This document shows positions 44,254 to 52,766 of a stretch of 64,000 nucleotides of DNA, in pieces; the first letter of the stretch is position 1; every line of letters begins with the position of its first letter. The notes under the pieces are model-generated. The model saw only the letters and a list, made by a program, of their open reading frames with translations, was not told the DNA's origin and made no database searches. Origin of the DNA: Pantoea sp. Eser (GTDB taxonomy: Bacteria > Pseudomonadota > Gammaproteobacteria > Enterobacterales > Enterobacteriaceae); the NCBI GenBank assembly GCA_009830035.1, contig SZZY01000005.1:1-64000 (forward strand), written 5' to 3'. Position numbers and translations under genes: made by a program.

Positions 44254-44622
44254 TCACAATACCTTGGTCAGATAATGCCGCTGATGCTGGCGGGGATAGT
44301 GGTCAAGGCTGAAGCGCAGGGTGAAGCCGAGCTTTTCATAGAAAGGCCGCGCCTGAAAACTGGCGGTATCGACCTGGGCAAAACGGCTACCGACGCCCTG
44401 CCCGCGCAACGTATCACTCACCCACAGCATGTCGATTCGCAGCCAGTTGCCGGCGGTTGATCCGGTCAGCCCAGCCTGCTTCCTGCCCTGCTCATCGCAG
44501 ATAAACACCCCAATTGATTTGATCTCATCAACATTAATAAATTTACTGTTGAACGCATTCAGCCCCAGACGGACCTCATCCAGATCCTGCGGCGTTACTT
44601 TATCGGTGATACTGAGTTGCAT
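44254..44622 (-). CDS. GNAT acetyltransferase with internal deletion
   Basis: ATG 44622 gives MQLSITDKVTPQDLDEVRLGLNAFN. The acetyl-CoA binding loop LRGQGVGSR is followed at once by FAQVDTASFQARPFYEKLGF; family members have about fifteen residues (helix after the P-loop) between these. A short in-frame deletion has therefore removed the alpha-helix that holds acetyl-CoA. The product is 122 residues and is probably inactive. The C-terminal block DHYPRQHQRHYLTK is intact. Substrate of the family is not known. Confidence 0.75.
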   Translation of the reverse strand: MQLSITDKVTPQDLDEVRLGLNAFNSKFINVDEIKSIGVFICDEQGRKQAGLTGSTAGNWLRIDMLWVSDTLRGQGVGSRFAQVDTASFQARPFYEKLGFTLRFSLDHYPRQHQRHYLTKVL

Positions 44623-44643
44623 AGCGGCTCCTGTCACGGCGGC

Positions 44644-45027
44644 TTAAGAGTTGGGCTGCTGACGATCATCGTAGCGCTCGAGGGTCAACGCATCGACATC
44701 ACGTTTTTCGCTGCGGCTACAGGGCACCAGCTTATCGCTGTCGCGGTAAACAAAGAAGGTCGCCTGACTGCGCTGGTTAACGATTAACTGATCGCCGTTA
44801 CGAAAGCGGGTAATCGCCACCTTATCGCCTGCCTGTAACTGGGTACGCTGCTGGCCGGCAGCAATCTGGAAGTGTCGCTGCGGCCACATTAAGGTGGTTA
44901 AGCCATACTCAGCGCGTGAAATAGTCATGGTCGGACGGCCAGGACAGTTAATCTGAAATTCGCTCTCGCTCCAGGCTGGGACGATATAACAGGCCAGCAG
45001 GCCGAGGGTCATCAGTGCTGCTTTAAT
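44644..45027 (-). CDS. Exported hypothetical protein, unusual start codon
   Basis: A secreted protein of about 128 residues with a signal peptide (ALMTLGLLACYIVPAWS) and a mature part with two Cys (INCPGRPT, VPCSRSE). I do not recognise the family. The ATG at 45012 would lack part of the signal peptide and has no ribosome site. A GGAGAG site lies five bases before ATT 45027 (ATT AAA GCA GCA CTG ATG), which suggests an ATT start or a mutated ATG. The rest is intact. Confidence 0.6.
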   Translation of the reverse strand: MKAALMTLGLLACYIVPAWSESEFQINCPGRPTMTISRAEYGLTTLMWPQRHFQIAAGQQRTQLQAGDKVAITRFRNGDQLIVNQRSQATFFVYRDSDKLVPCSRSEKRDVDALTLERYDDRQQPNS

Positions 45028-45180
45028 CTGATCTCTCCGCTGAATTGATGATTTTATTAGGGATTTTTTAGCTTAACACATCACAGGCGCGAGAAAAGGC
45101 AGCGCGGTGCGCAAAATAAGACCAGCCAAAGGTAGAATCCGGGGAAGGAAAATCTGAAAAGTTGAGATGATTTAAAGTAA

Positions 45181-45215
45181 ACAGGCCAGCGTCCGGATCG
45201 GTCACGCTGGCCTGT
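45181..45215 (-). terminator. Strong inverted repeat, probable terminator
   Basis: Perfect 12-base arms, ACAGGCCAGCGT and ACGCTGGCCTGT, with an eleven-base loop. On the minus strand it is followed by TTACTTT, so it likely ends the small gene at 45222-45401. Confidence 0.6.
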
Positions 45216-45221
45216 CTGACA

Positions 45222-45401
45222 TTATTCTGACGAGACCTCGGCAGCCACTAACATCAGCGCCAGTCCCGCATTTTCGCCGTCATATGCCTGCATGGCGGCG
45301 CGAATATCCGCTGCACAACTGACCACCTAGTGCTTTTTATCACTCTCAAGTTGCTCAATCGCGTGACGAATAATCATTAGATGTGCTTCTTCGTTCATCA
45401 T
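45222..45401 (-). pseudogene. Small hypothetical protein with in-frame amber codon
   Basis: Frame from ATG 45401 (or 45398) reads MMNEEAHLMIIRHAIEQLESDKKH, then TAG at 45329, then VVSCAADIRAAMQAYDGENAGLALMLVAAEVSSE and TAA. A helical acidic protein of 59 residues would result if the TAG were Gln. I do not recognise a named family, but the composition and the terminator that follows suggest a real gene, now interrupted. Confidence 0.55.
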
Positions 45402-45618
45402 TTATCCCTAATTTTGCCTAACCTAAGTGGTGCGCAAAGAAGCCAAGAATAACGTTAATTAATTAGCAAAGTCACTCTTTTACATTCCTGTTGCTTACCG
45501 ATTAAACAAACTTGCAAATGGGAAGCGGTGCTGAAACTGCTATGATCAAGCTATTAGTGACGCAACAAGATAGAATCGGCGCCACGCGTTTCCCAGGGAC
45601 TGAAGCAGGTAGAGGATC

Positions 45619-45948
45619 ATGTTGCGACTCAGCATGTTCATATTCATCATACTGATGACTGGATGTTCATCTGGCCCGAAAGGCGTTGAATGTCCCGGCG
45701 AAGTATCGACGATTTATGGCCAATCAATGGGACAAACCCAGGGCGTCATCTTTGACCTGGTGAGTTCGTTCAGCGTCAGCCGCGATGATGTCAGGGTAGA
45801 CAGCGGGCCGCTGCAGTCGCTTGATCGTTTCAGGTATGTGCCTTCCGCCGTCACGCGCGAAGGCTACTATGCCCAGCGCCTGTACGATAAACAGTTCCGC
45901 CTGATCAATCCTTATCAAAACACCCAGATTACCTGGACATGCCCATAA
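45619..45948 (+). CDS. Small hypothetical lipoprotein
   Basis: 109 residues with signal peptide and lipobox (LMTGCSS), then GVECPGEVSTIYGQSMGQTQG. The C-terminus ends QNTQITWTCP with a second pair of Cys. I do not recognise the family. AGAGG precedes the ATG. Looks intact and monocistronic. Confidence 0.7.
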   Translation: MLRLSMFIFIILMTGCSSGPKGVECPGEVSTIYGQSMGQTQGVIFDLVSSFSVSRDDVRVDSGPLQSLDRFRYVPSAVTREGYYAQRLYDKQFRLINPYQNTQITWTCP

Positions 45949-46011
45949 GGGGTGAATCCTGCTGCCAGATGGTTTATTATCACGAAACGTCAAGCAGCAG
46001 GTCTCTTTCCC

Positions 46012-46571
46012 ATGGAAAAGCGTCTGGATAACAACGGTTACATCGATTTCTTCTTCCCCGCCCCCGTAATGCCGATGGCTCGGTTAATCCCTGTGGTTTC
46101 GATCTTACGCTGGAAACCGGTCGGTTAGAGGAGATTATTGCGGTGCTGGCTCATTCGGTCAATCTGCGTCGGCTGGTGGAAGAGATTAATCTGCAGGATG
46201 GATTGTTTATGACGCTGGCCTGCGACTGGCAGCAGCAAACTAATGCGGTATGCGGCTTTGTTGACGTGGCCTTTCGCCCCGCTCTGCCGCATCACGGCCA
46301 TGATGAGGCGCTGGAACTGGAAGCCCACTTTAACCTCATATCTTATCTGGCCGAGCAGGAGAAGCAACACCAGATGCCGCCCGGCACGCTGGTAAATTAC
46401 GCCCGCTCGGTGCTCGACTGGAGCTGGTCGCCGCTGCGTCAGCGGCAACGCGAATATGAAAAAATCACCATTCAGTTTTATTGCCCGCAGGCTGATGACG
46501 CCGAATGGTGTTTCGACCATCTGCGCCATTTCCTGGTGAGCTGGTATCCGGCGTGCGTGGCGTCCCGTTAA
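46012..46571 (+). pseudogene. Hypothetical cytoplasmic protein, frameshifted
   Basis: ATG 46012 gives MEKRLDNNGYIDFFFPAP; the frame then goes out at a CCCCGCCCCC run near 46055. The rest reads RNADGSVNPCGFDLTLETGRLEEIIAVL, then LFMTLACDWQQQTNAVCGFVDVAF and DAEWCFDHLRHFLVSWYPACV in another frame. The joined protein would be about 186 residues with several Cys. I do not know its function. It lies directly upstream of the Ppx/GppA-like gene, probably in one transcript. Confidence 0.6.
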
Positions 46572-46600
46572 TCCTGCTTTCATCTGCTACCGGAGCCGCT

Positions 46601-47611
46601 ATGCGCCCTTTTGCGCTACTTGCTGTCACGTTGTTCTGTTCACTGTTTTTCACTGCCGCTGCCGAAGCCGATGCGTGTCAGCTAATCCGGGCCGGCCTCG
46701 ATATCGACTCCGGCAGTACTAAAATTGCCGTCGCCCGGGTTGATGTTTGCAAGCATCGCATTGAGAAAATGCTGTATCAGGATCAGCGCGCCGTACCGTA
46801 CAACGACGCGCTGTCAGCGGCCAGCAACAACCGGCTGAGTCCGGCGATTATCCAGCAGGGTGAGGTGGCGCTGCAGCAGTTAGTGAGCAATGCGCAACGT
46901 TATCACCCACAGCGCATCAGCGGCGTGACAACAGCGGTATTTCGTCGTGCCAGCAATGGTCCGGCGGTGGCGGCAGCGCTGGCCAGCCAGACCCATACTC
47001 AGCTGGCTGTCATCTCACAGCAGCAGGAAGCAAAGCTCGGTTTTCTGTCGGCGAAAGCGGCGCTTAACGATCCGACAATCCGCGATCAACAGTTGCTGGT
47101 GTGGGATATTGGCGGAGGTTCGATGCAGATGACCGCCTGGCGACAGCAGCAGGGTCAGCCGGTCGCCGATATTTATCAGGGTAAACTCGCTTCGGTGACG
47201 CTGAAGAATTTTATCCTGACGGTGCTGAAAAACACCCCGGACGCCGCGTCGCCGAATCCGATTGGTTCGTGGTGGCAATCGGTGCTGCGCTTCGTCGGGT
47301 TGTTTGCCCGTAACGATGTCAGCCCTGAAATCCTTCAGGATGTGGCCGGCCGCCGGGTGATTGGCATTGGTGGCGTGCACGGTTTTTCTATCCGTAATCA
47401 GCTAGCAGGTAAACCTCAGCATTACAGCCTGGCCACCTTAAGCGCGCTGTCGAAACAGCAGGTCTGGAAAGGCGACAGCGAACTGACGGGCGATTACCGG
47501 GCAACCGACGTCAGTAATCTGCTGCTGGTTGAGGGCTACATGCGGGAACTGAAGATAGACGGGGTTACCATAGTTAATGCCAGTCTGATTCAGGGCGTGC
47601 TGTTGCAGTAA
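46601..47611 (+). CDS. Exported Ppx/GppA-family phosphatase-like protein
   Basis: 336 residues from ATG 46601. Signal peptide (RPFALLAVTLFCSLFFTAAAEA) followed by a Cys-rich start DACQLIRAGLDIDSGSTKIAVARVD. DIDSGSTK is the phosphate-1 loop of the ASKHA/Ppx-GppA fold; LLVWDIGGGSMQMTAW is phosphate-2, and RVIGIGGVHGFS the adenosine motif region. Ppx and GppA are cytosolic exopolyphosphatase/pppGppase enzymes; a secreted version is unusual. The longer frame upstream overlaps the preceding gene and is not supported. Substrate unknown. Confidence 0.82.
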   Translation: MRPFALLAVTLFCSLFFTAAAEADACQLIRAGLDIDSGSTKIAVARVDVCKHRIEKMLYQDQRAVPYNDALSAASNNRLSPAIIQQGEVALQQLVSNAQRYHPQRISGVTTAVFRRASNGPAVAAALASQTHTQLAVISQQQEAKLGFLSAKAALNDPTIRDQQLLVWDIGGGSMQMTAWRQQQGQPVADIYQGKLASVTLKNFILTVLKNTPDAASPNPIGSWWQSVLRFVGLFARNDVSPEILQDVAGRRVIGIGGVHGFSIRNQLAGKPQHYSLATLSALSKQQVWKGDSELTGDYRATDVSNLLLVEGYMRELKIDGVTIVNASLIQGVLLQ

Positions 47612-47676
47612 GCGGCCAGCCAACCCGGACCGGCCACACAGTGCCGGTTTACGCTATCCGGCGCGGCGCAGAAAGG

Positions 47677-47883
47677 TCAGGGCTTGATCAGACGGATAGC
47701 ATGTTCCAGCATCTTTTGCTCGTCACGTTCGCTGTGGGCGCGATGCTGGCGGGTGCGTTTCAGCACGTCATCGATCTCATCGCGTTTAGTTTCATGACCA
47801 CACTCCACCAGCATAATGACCGCGTCGCCAATTACCCGGCACACTTCGTCATAATCCTCTTCTTTAAGTACATCACGTTTCAT
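47677..47883 (-). CDS. Small acidic hypothetical protein
   Basis: 68 residues from ATG 47883 (MKRDVLKEEDYDEVCRVIGDAVIMLVECGH) with GGAGGCG in front; the longer start at 47967 is not supported. Helical, with two Cys, ending KMLEHAIRLIKP. It resembles short uncharacterised enterobacterial proteins but I cannot name a family with confidence. Intact. Confidence 0.65.
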   Translation of the reverse strand: MKRDVLKEEDYDEVCRVIGDAVIMLVECGHETKRDEIDDVLKRTRQHRAHSERDEQKMLEHAIRLIKP

Positions 47884-48071
47884 CGCCTCTCCTCCCGTTA
47901 CGCTCAGTATCGACCCGGTTTTACAAAGGCTAGACAGTAAACGCTTAGCCTGCAAACAGAATGCCATTCACAGCCAGAAACGATTTTCACCGCTTCATTT
48001 ACCACTTAACGGCGCAGAGTTCGTCATCTTTGCTACTCTTGGAGAGTCTCACTAAAATTAAGGAGCACTAA

Positions 48072-48317
48072 ATGTCAGGAAAAATCGAAGATAAAGTAAA
48101 AGAAGCCGCTGGCGCCGTTCAGGAACAATGGGGTGCAGTAATCGGTTCCTCTGAGCATCAGGCGAAAGGCGTGGCCCGTCGTTATACCAACCAGGCCAGC
48201 TATGCCGCGCGTGACGCAGCGGATTGCATCAAGGATCAGGTTCAGTCCAGTCCTTTTGCCGGTCTGGCTGCCGCAGGCGTAGGCGTATTAACCGGCTTCC
48301 TGCTGGGCCGCAAATAA
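48072..48317 (+). CDS. CsbD-like stress protein with C-terminal membrane helix
   Basis: 81 residues. The N-terminus MSGKIEDKVKEAAGAVQEQWG is CsbD-like; the C-terminus PFAGLAAAGVGVLTGFLLGRK is a glycine-rich membrane anchor like that of ElaB/YqjD ribosome-binding tail-anchored proteins. TTAAGGAGCACTAA supplies a very good ribosome site. Such proteins are induced in stationary phase. A strong terminator follows. Confidence 0.8.
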   Translation: MSGKIEDKVKEAAGAVQEQWGAVIGSSEHQAKGVARRYTNQASYAARDAADCIKDQVQSSPFAGLAAAGVGVLTGFLLGRK

Positions 48318-48338
48318 TTCGGCAGAATACGTGACAGA

Positions 48339-48366
48339 ACGGAAGCCTCAGGCTTCCGTTTTTTTT
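48339..48366 (+). terminator. Terminator after CsbD-like gene
   Basis: ACGGAAGCC and GGCTTCCGT pair around TCA and run into eight T residues. Confidence 0.9.
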
Positions 48367-48508
48367 GGCTGTCGCGTCCCGCTCCATGCTGAGAAATCTT
48401 TTGAAAAATCAGCTCTCTTCAGACCGAACGTTATTTTTCAACCAAGCTTAGTCAGGTACCTGCTTACAGATTCTTTTTACTTTTCTGAAATAAATAAAAG
48501 GTGGTCAC

Positions 48509-48739
48509 ATGAAAGCATTCCCTGCCCTGTTGCTGGTTGCAGCAACTCTGACGTCACTGGCAGGCTGTTCACACCAGAGCAGCGCGATAGCGCGATTAAA
48601 TAAGATGCCGTTCTCACGCGCCAAGTGGTCAGTCTTCACCAGGCGGCACCCTGGGTTCAGGCCCGGTCGGTCAGCCTCGGTCATAAATCATATCCCCCGG
48701 CGCTGTCGCTGGGGGTTGTTTCATTTGTCCGGCGGATAG
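48509..48739 (+). pseudogene. Small lipoprotein, probably frameshifted
   Basis: ATG 48509 with AAAGGTGGTCAC in front gives a signal peptide and lipobox MKAFPALLLVAATLTSLAGCSH. The residues after GCSHQSS look unnatural (FSRAKWSVFTRRHPGFRPGRS). Another frame gives a plausible mature part: SAIK, a TAA, then DAVLTRQVVSLHQAAPWVQARSVSLGHK. This suggests an early frameshift and nonsense. A terminator-like hairpin (CCCCCGGCG/CGCTGGGGG, near 48690-48715) follows. Confidence 0.5.
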
Positions 48740-49061
48740 TTAAGCAGGCAGCAACATAAATAGAATCCAGACTAATAATTACTCCGCTATTAATTACCGA
48801 TAAAATAAATTTATTTCTATTGCAGTTCCCTCATTGCAGAATAGTCCTACTTATTTTGCACCCGATCCCGATATATTCATCTTAAATATTTGATGTAAAA
48901 ATCCTGCCCTTAAACAGTAAAATAACTGTTCATAACTTCAACGCTTGCTCTACAGCCGCTAAAAACAAACGCAATTAATGAACTTTACCCAGTATCTTAT
49001 TATCTAATTCTTCATACTGCTTTCTGTTCAAAAAAATTAATACGTTAAAGAGAATCCAGAC
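48740..49061. other. AT-rich non-coding stretch
   Basis: About 320 bases of AT-rich sequence with no open frame that looks coding. It precedes the GT9 gene and should contain its promoter, but I cannot single out a -35/-10 pair. Confidence 0.35.
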
Positions 49062-50123
49062 GTGAAGAAAAAAAAGATTTATCTGATAGACCGGTTTTTA
49101 ACGCTTTATTCTCGATTCTCCAGCCGGAAAAAGCCCCACAGCCTGGAGTGTCTGACGCCAGAGACGGTGGTTATCTACTCCACCACCGCGCTGGGGGATT
49201 TCCTCATGAATACGCCAGCGATCTGGAGCCTGAAAAACCGTTTTCCCACCAGTAAATTTATCCTGATCTCGAGTAAGAAAAATAAAGATCTGGTTTACCG
49301 CTATCACTGGTTCGATGATATCTATATCTGGGATAATAAGATGCTGAATTTTTTACCCTTACTGTTTAAACTGCGACGTAAAAAGCCCGATTTGTCGGTG
49401 ATATTACACGCCCATTTCCCGTACGATATATTAAGTTCAGTCATAACCGGCAGCCAGACAATTATCCGCGATCACTATGGCAGCGAATCCGCGTTATTAA
49501 ATAAACATCTCGATCACTACTCAGGTTATTTCGACGATCACACTATTAAGCGCAAACTAAAATTAGTGGAATCGCTGGGTGCCGAAACCCACCAGACGGA
49601 GATGCATCTGCCGCAACTGGACAGCCCGACCGCTGCCCCCTGCGCTCATCGGCGGATTGGGTTTCAGCTGGGCGCGTCGAAAGATATTCGTCGCTGGCCG
49701 CTGTCGCATTTTAGCCAGCTGGCTAAGGTCTTGCTGGAGAACTGGCCTGACTGTGAAATCATCGTGACCGGCACCGCGGCTGAGCAGCCGCTTGAGCAGC
49801 AATTTATCGACAGCCTGCCGCTGCAATATCGTAAAAACGTCACGCCCATGGCGGGTAAAACCAATCTCAGCGGACTGATTACGCTGATCCGCAGCCTGGA
49901 TTTGCTGGTCACCGGCGATACCGGCCCGCTGCACATCGCTGTCGCGGCACAGGTTCCCACCGTCAGCCTGTTCTCCACCGCCAACCCGCGCTATACCGGT
50001 CCGTGTCAGGACAGCGATCGCCATATCGTTATCCATCGTCCGGAACGCCACGCCTCGCAACATCCGATGGCCTCAATCAAGGCTGAGGAAGTCCATCAGG
50101 CCGTGACCCAGCTGGTGGGATAA
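49062..50123 (+). CDS. Glycosyltransferase family 9 (heptosyltransferase-like)
   Basis: 353 residues from GTG 49062 with AAAGAGAAT in front. GT9/ADP-heptose-type transferases add sugars to LPS core. Marks are STTALGDFLMNTPAIWSL, LQLGAS-like FQLGASKDIRRWP, and the donor-binding VTGDTGPLHIAVAAQVPTVSLFS. The N-terminus is Lys-rich (MKKKKIYLIDRF) and codon use is AT-richer than in the C-terminal half. Acceptor sugar unknown. A second, dead GT9 lies 350 bases downstream on the other strand. Confidence 0.88.
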   Translation: MKKKKIYLIDRFLTLYSRFSSRKKPHSLECLTPETVVIYSTTALGDFLMNTPAIWSLKNRFPTSKFILISSKKNKDLVYRYHWFDDIYIWDNKMLNFLPLLFKLRRKKPDLSVILHAHFPYDILSSVITGSQTIIRDHYGSESALLNKHLDHYSGYFDDHTIKRKLKLVESLGAETHQTEMHLPQLDSPTAAPCAHRRIGFQLGASKDIRRWPLSHFSQLAKVLLENWPDCEIIVTGTAAEQPLEQQFIDSLPLQYRKNVTPMAGKTNLSGLITLIRSLDLLVTGDTGPLHIAVAAQVPTVSLFSTANPRYTGPCQDSDRHIVIHRPERHASQHPMASIKAEEVHQAVTQLVG

Positions 50124-50331
50124 TGGAGACGTCCCGCAAGCCCTGTTCGCCACAAGCGGTGACCGATTTGATCGAGTATCACAACCAGCCAACGGTGTTT
50201 GGCTGGGAAAATTGATCGTCACGACTTTCACCGGCAGCAGCTACCGCTGAGTGAGGTGGAATTCGCGATAATGATGAGTGATTTCTTTAATTACCTTCAG
50301 CGTCTGTTCAAAGCACTACGATAAAACCCGC
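50123..50331 (+). pseudogene. Remnant of unknown gene after GT9
   Basis: ATG 50123 overlaps the GT9 stop (TAATGG) and reads METSRKPCSPQAVTDLIEYHNQPTVFGWEN then TGA. One base on, sense continues KIDRHDFHRQQLPLSEVEFAIMM, then FFNYLQRLFKALR and TAA. A protein of about 68 residues or a fragment of a larger one. I do not recognise it. The overlapping start suggests it was coupled to the glycosyltransferase. Confidence 0.4.
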
Positions 50332-50465
50332 TATTTTCCGGCATCACGTTCCGCGCTTTCGGCGCTGGCCAGGTGTTTAGGGTTCGCTGCAGGCTTGCCC
50401 TACCGTCCACTGACGGTGGCTTTGCTGTGTGAGGCGGCCAGCCTTGGCCGCTGGCCTGAGAGGAA

Positions 50466-51460
50466 TTACTGAATAACGATGTTCGTAAACGCGTCGTACA
50501 CCTCGCGGCTGCTGAGCGAGGTCACCTCACGCGACGCCGGTTGCAGTACTTGATGCTTCACCTGCCAAGGATGCCAGCAGGCCGGATCCCTGTCGCCAAA
50601 CATCGCCACAATCGGCAGACCGAGCCCGCCCCGCCATCACTGGTGACCAGTCCCTGACATAGCGACGTCGCCGCAATTAATTGTGGCAGGCTGGTGGTCG
50701 CCACCGCTTTCAGCGACAGCGGCGGGCACAGCGCCATAATTTCGCGGGCCTTCTCATCATCGCCAGGATGGCGTGGATTATCGCGACTGCCGGGCGACCA
50801 CAGCAGCATGATCTGGCAGGGATGCCGGGCGTCGAGGGTTTCCGCCAGCTCAGCAAAGCGCTCAGCTGGCCACTGCTGGCTCGGTTTACGGGCTCTGATT
50901 TGTAATGCATAGACCGGCAGGGAGGAGTCGATGGCGTAGGTTTTACGCAGGTCGTCGGCAATCTCTGCATCCGGCGTCAGCGTCAGCTTGCCCGGCTCGG
51001 CGGCCGTAAGGTTGAAGGGACGGGCTAAACTGAACAGGATCTCAGCGATATGGGCCGGCGCGCACGTCTGCGGCGTTAACAGTCGGGTTATCAGCGGATG
51101 TGGCTCTTGTCCCAGCGCAATCACCTGCCCCGGACGCACCATTTTTACCCACTTCAGGCCATGCTGATCCCAGCGGCTTTTCGCCAGAATCACCGTATCG
51201 TATCGGTTCTTTTTCAGCGTCAGCATCAGTTTCAGACGCTGCAGCAGGCAGGCGATTCTGCCCTGTCCCGCCTCGCGATGATGCGACTTGGTATAGTAAA
51301 ACAGTTGCCGGATATCAGGATTGTGCTGCAATACCGGTGCCGCATAATTGTTGGTTAACACATCGACCTAATGCTCACCTGACTGATGCAACGCGCTGAT
51401 CAGCGGCGTGGTCAGTAACGTATCGCCAATATTATCCCGACAAATAATTAAAACCTGCAT
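50466..51460 (-). pseudogene. Second GT9 heptosyltransferase-like gene, broken
   Basis: ATG 51460 starts MQVLIICRDNIGDTLLTTPLISAL, a typical GT9 N-terminus. After HQSGEH there is a TAG (51370), where a sense codon would connect to VDVLTNNYAAPVLQHNP. The middle keeps DTVILAKSRWDQHGLKWV and YALQIRARKPSQQWP. Near 50630 the donor motif SDGG is followed by a deletion of about 14 bases (the HIA part is lost) and a frameshift; the tail GLGLPIVAMFGDRDPACWHPW ... TNIVIQ is in another frame. LPS-decoration gene, inactivated. Confidence 0.85.
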
Positions 51461-52488
51461 CTCTGACACCCTTTGCTCACCGGCTACGCCGTCTGGCTGG
51501 CTAAAAGTAAGGCTCGCCACTGGCGTCCGCAAAGGGATAACCGTGACGGCATGAGTCAGCAATTAGTCAGCGCAGATTGGGGTTGGTTCAATAGTGGGAA
51601 TAACAGGAAAGAGTAAAGCAGGCGGGAAACGAAACAGGCCGCCTGCTGGCAGCCTGAGAACATGCCCCATCCGGCGCTTATCTCCGGCACTCGCAATGGC
51701 TTAGCTCTTGAAGGGGCGTAAGAATCATCTCATCGTGCGGGATTACCGGCTTAACAATAATTGCGGTTGTTACTATTAATGTGCGAAGTAAAAGTGCACT
51801 ACCCGCAAGACATTCCGTTTCTGGCGGCAGGTTGATTCCCAACTTCACGACCAGAGACCGCCGTCTGGCAGAACAGCGAGTGTCAGCGGCAACCGCGACG
51901 ACGATGCCATTCTGGTCTGCCGATAATCTGATCGTCCAGCCAGCGCGATCGGCGCTTTACTGACTCTGGTTGATGGCCTAATTGAGCAAGGCTTGTCACA
52001 ATCGACGCTGCGCAACCCCAGCGCCAGACAGCAGGAAACCCTGTGCTCTACAGGCGCTTTGTTTATCTCACCACGATACTGGCGGTAGTATTGAGTTACC
52101 TGACCCTGCCCGGAGCGGGTTGAAGTCGAGCGACTCGCCACTGATCAGCTCGCGGTAACCCCGTCAGCAGTCAGGTAAGACGGTTAGCGCGGCTAATGCC
52201 CAGTTTTCAGTATGGCCGCCGGGTTTTCCAGCCTGACGCCGGATACACTCTGGCAGGCGAGCCAAACGTTATTGGATAATCCATCGTGGTTATAAACTCC
52301 ACCAGCGCAGACGTCCTGCCACCGTTGCCACCGCAGCGCTGGTGTTCAATGGCTCAGCCATCAGTTTCTTCCTCGTAATTGTTGAAAAATGGCAGAATCG
52401 CCTGATTGTATATGTGTGGAGTAACAAGCCTCTAAAATACGACCAGTTTAATGGTTTAGCATTATGTATGTTGAAGGAAAACTGTAAT
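51461..52488. other. Decayed intergenic region
   Basis: About one kilobase without an intact gene. Around 51950-52080 the plus strand reads GALLTLVDGLIEQGLSQSTLR, weakly like a polypeptide-transport (POTRA) segment of ShlB/FhaC-type two-partner secretion transporters, but the frame is short and I am not sure. Minus-strand frames here (51845-52141) look like shadows. The region separates the GT9 remnant from the microcin unit. Confidence 0.3.
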
Positions 52489-52492
52489 AAAA

Positions 52493-52514
52493 AAAGCCCA
52501 CCAGGGTGGGCTTT
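52493..52514 (-). terminator. Terminator of microcin/immunity operon
   Basis: AAAGCCCACC and GGTGGGCTTT pair around two bases; on the minus strand the stem runs into TTTTATT. It lies 13 bases past the immunity gene stop. Confidence 0.85.
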
Positions 52515-52526
52515 AAACCTAGCTCA

Positions 52527-52766
52527 TTAGGTTTTCAAAAAAAATCGTATTGTAAAATTAGCCACTCTTTTTTTGTTTATCACCAGAGTTCCGATAACAC
52601 TCGTGAGGTATAAAGCATATCCAGAAACATTTTTCGGAATGTCAAAATAGGACCATTCTAATATGCCAACGCCATGCAAAAACGACACATTAAATACGAG
52701 ACCTAATCCCATTGCAGCTAACTCAATATTTCTGGAGGATTTTTTTGGATTTTTTTCTAATTGCAT
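52527..52766 (-). CDS. Putative microcin immunity protein
   Basis: 79 residues from ATG 52766 (MQLEKNPKKSSRNIEL). The ATG lies inside the last codons of the upstream microcin-like gene (GTATGCAATTAG), a ten-base overlap typical of coupled translation. There is a basic, charged N-terminus, then two or three hydrophobic segments (AMGLGLVFNVSFLHGVGILEW; GYALYLTSVIGTLVI), ending NFTIRFFLKT. Small multi-helix inner-membrane proteins of this size guard producers of class II microcins (for example Cvi for microcin V). No sequence family recognised; the role comes from context. A terminator follows at once. Confidence 0.6.
   Translation of the reverse strand: MQLEKNPKKSSRNIELAAMGLGLVFNVSFLHGVGILEWSYFDIPKNVSGYALYLTSVIGTLVINKKRVANFTIRFFLKT

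Noticed and set aside
45619..45993. Minus frame opposite the small lipoprotein
   Set aside because: The plus strand has signal peptide, lipobox and ribosome site; the minus frame has none.
50435..50452. GCGGCCA/TGGCCGC hairpin as a terminator
   Set aside because: The stem is strong but no T tract follows on either strand, so it was not listed as a terminator.
51845..52141. 98-residue minus frame
   Set aside because: Low-complexity, Arg/Ser-rich reading opposite a weak transporter-like plus frame; no start signal.
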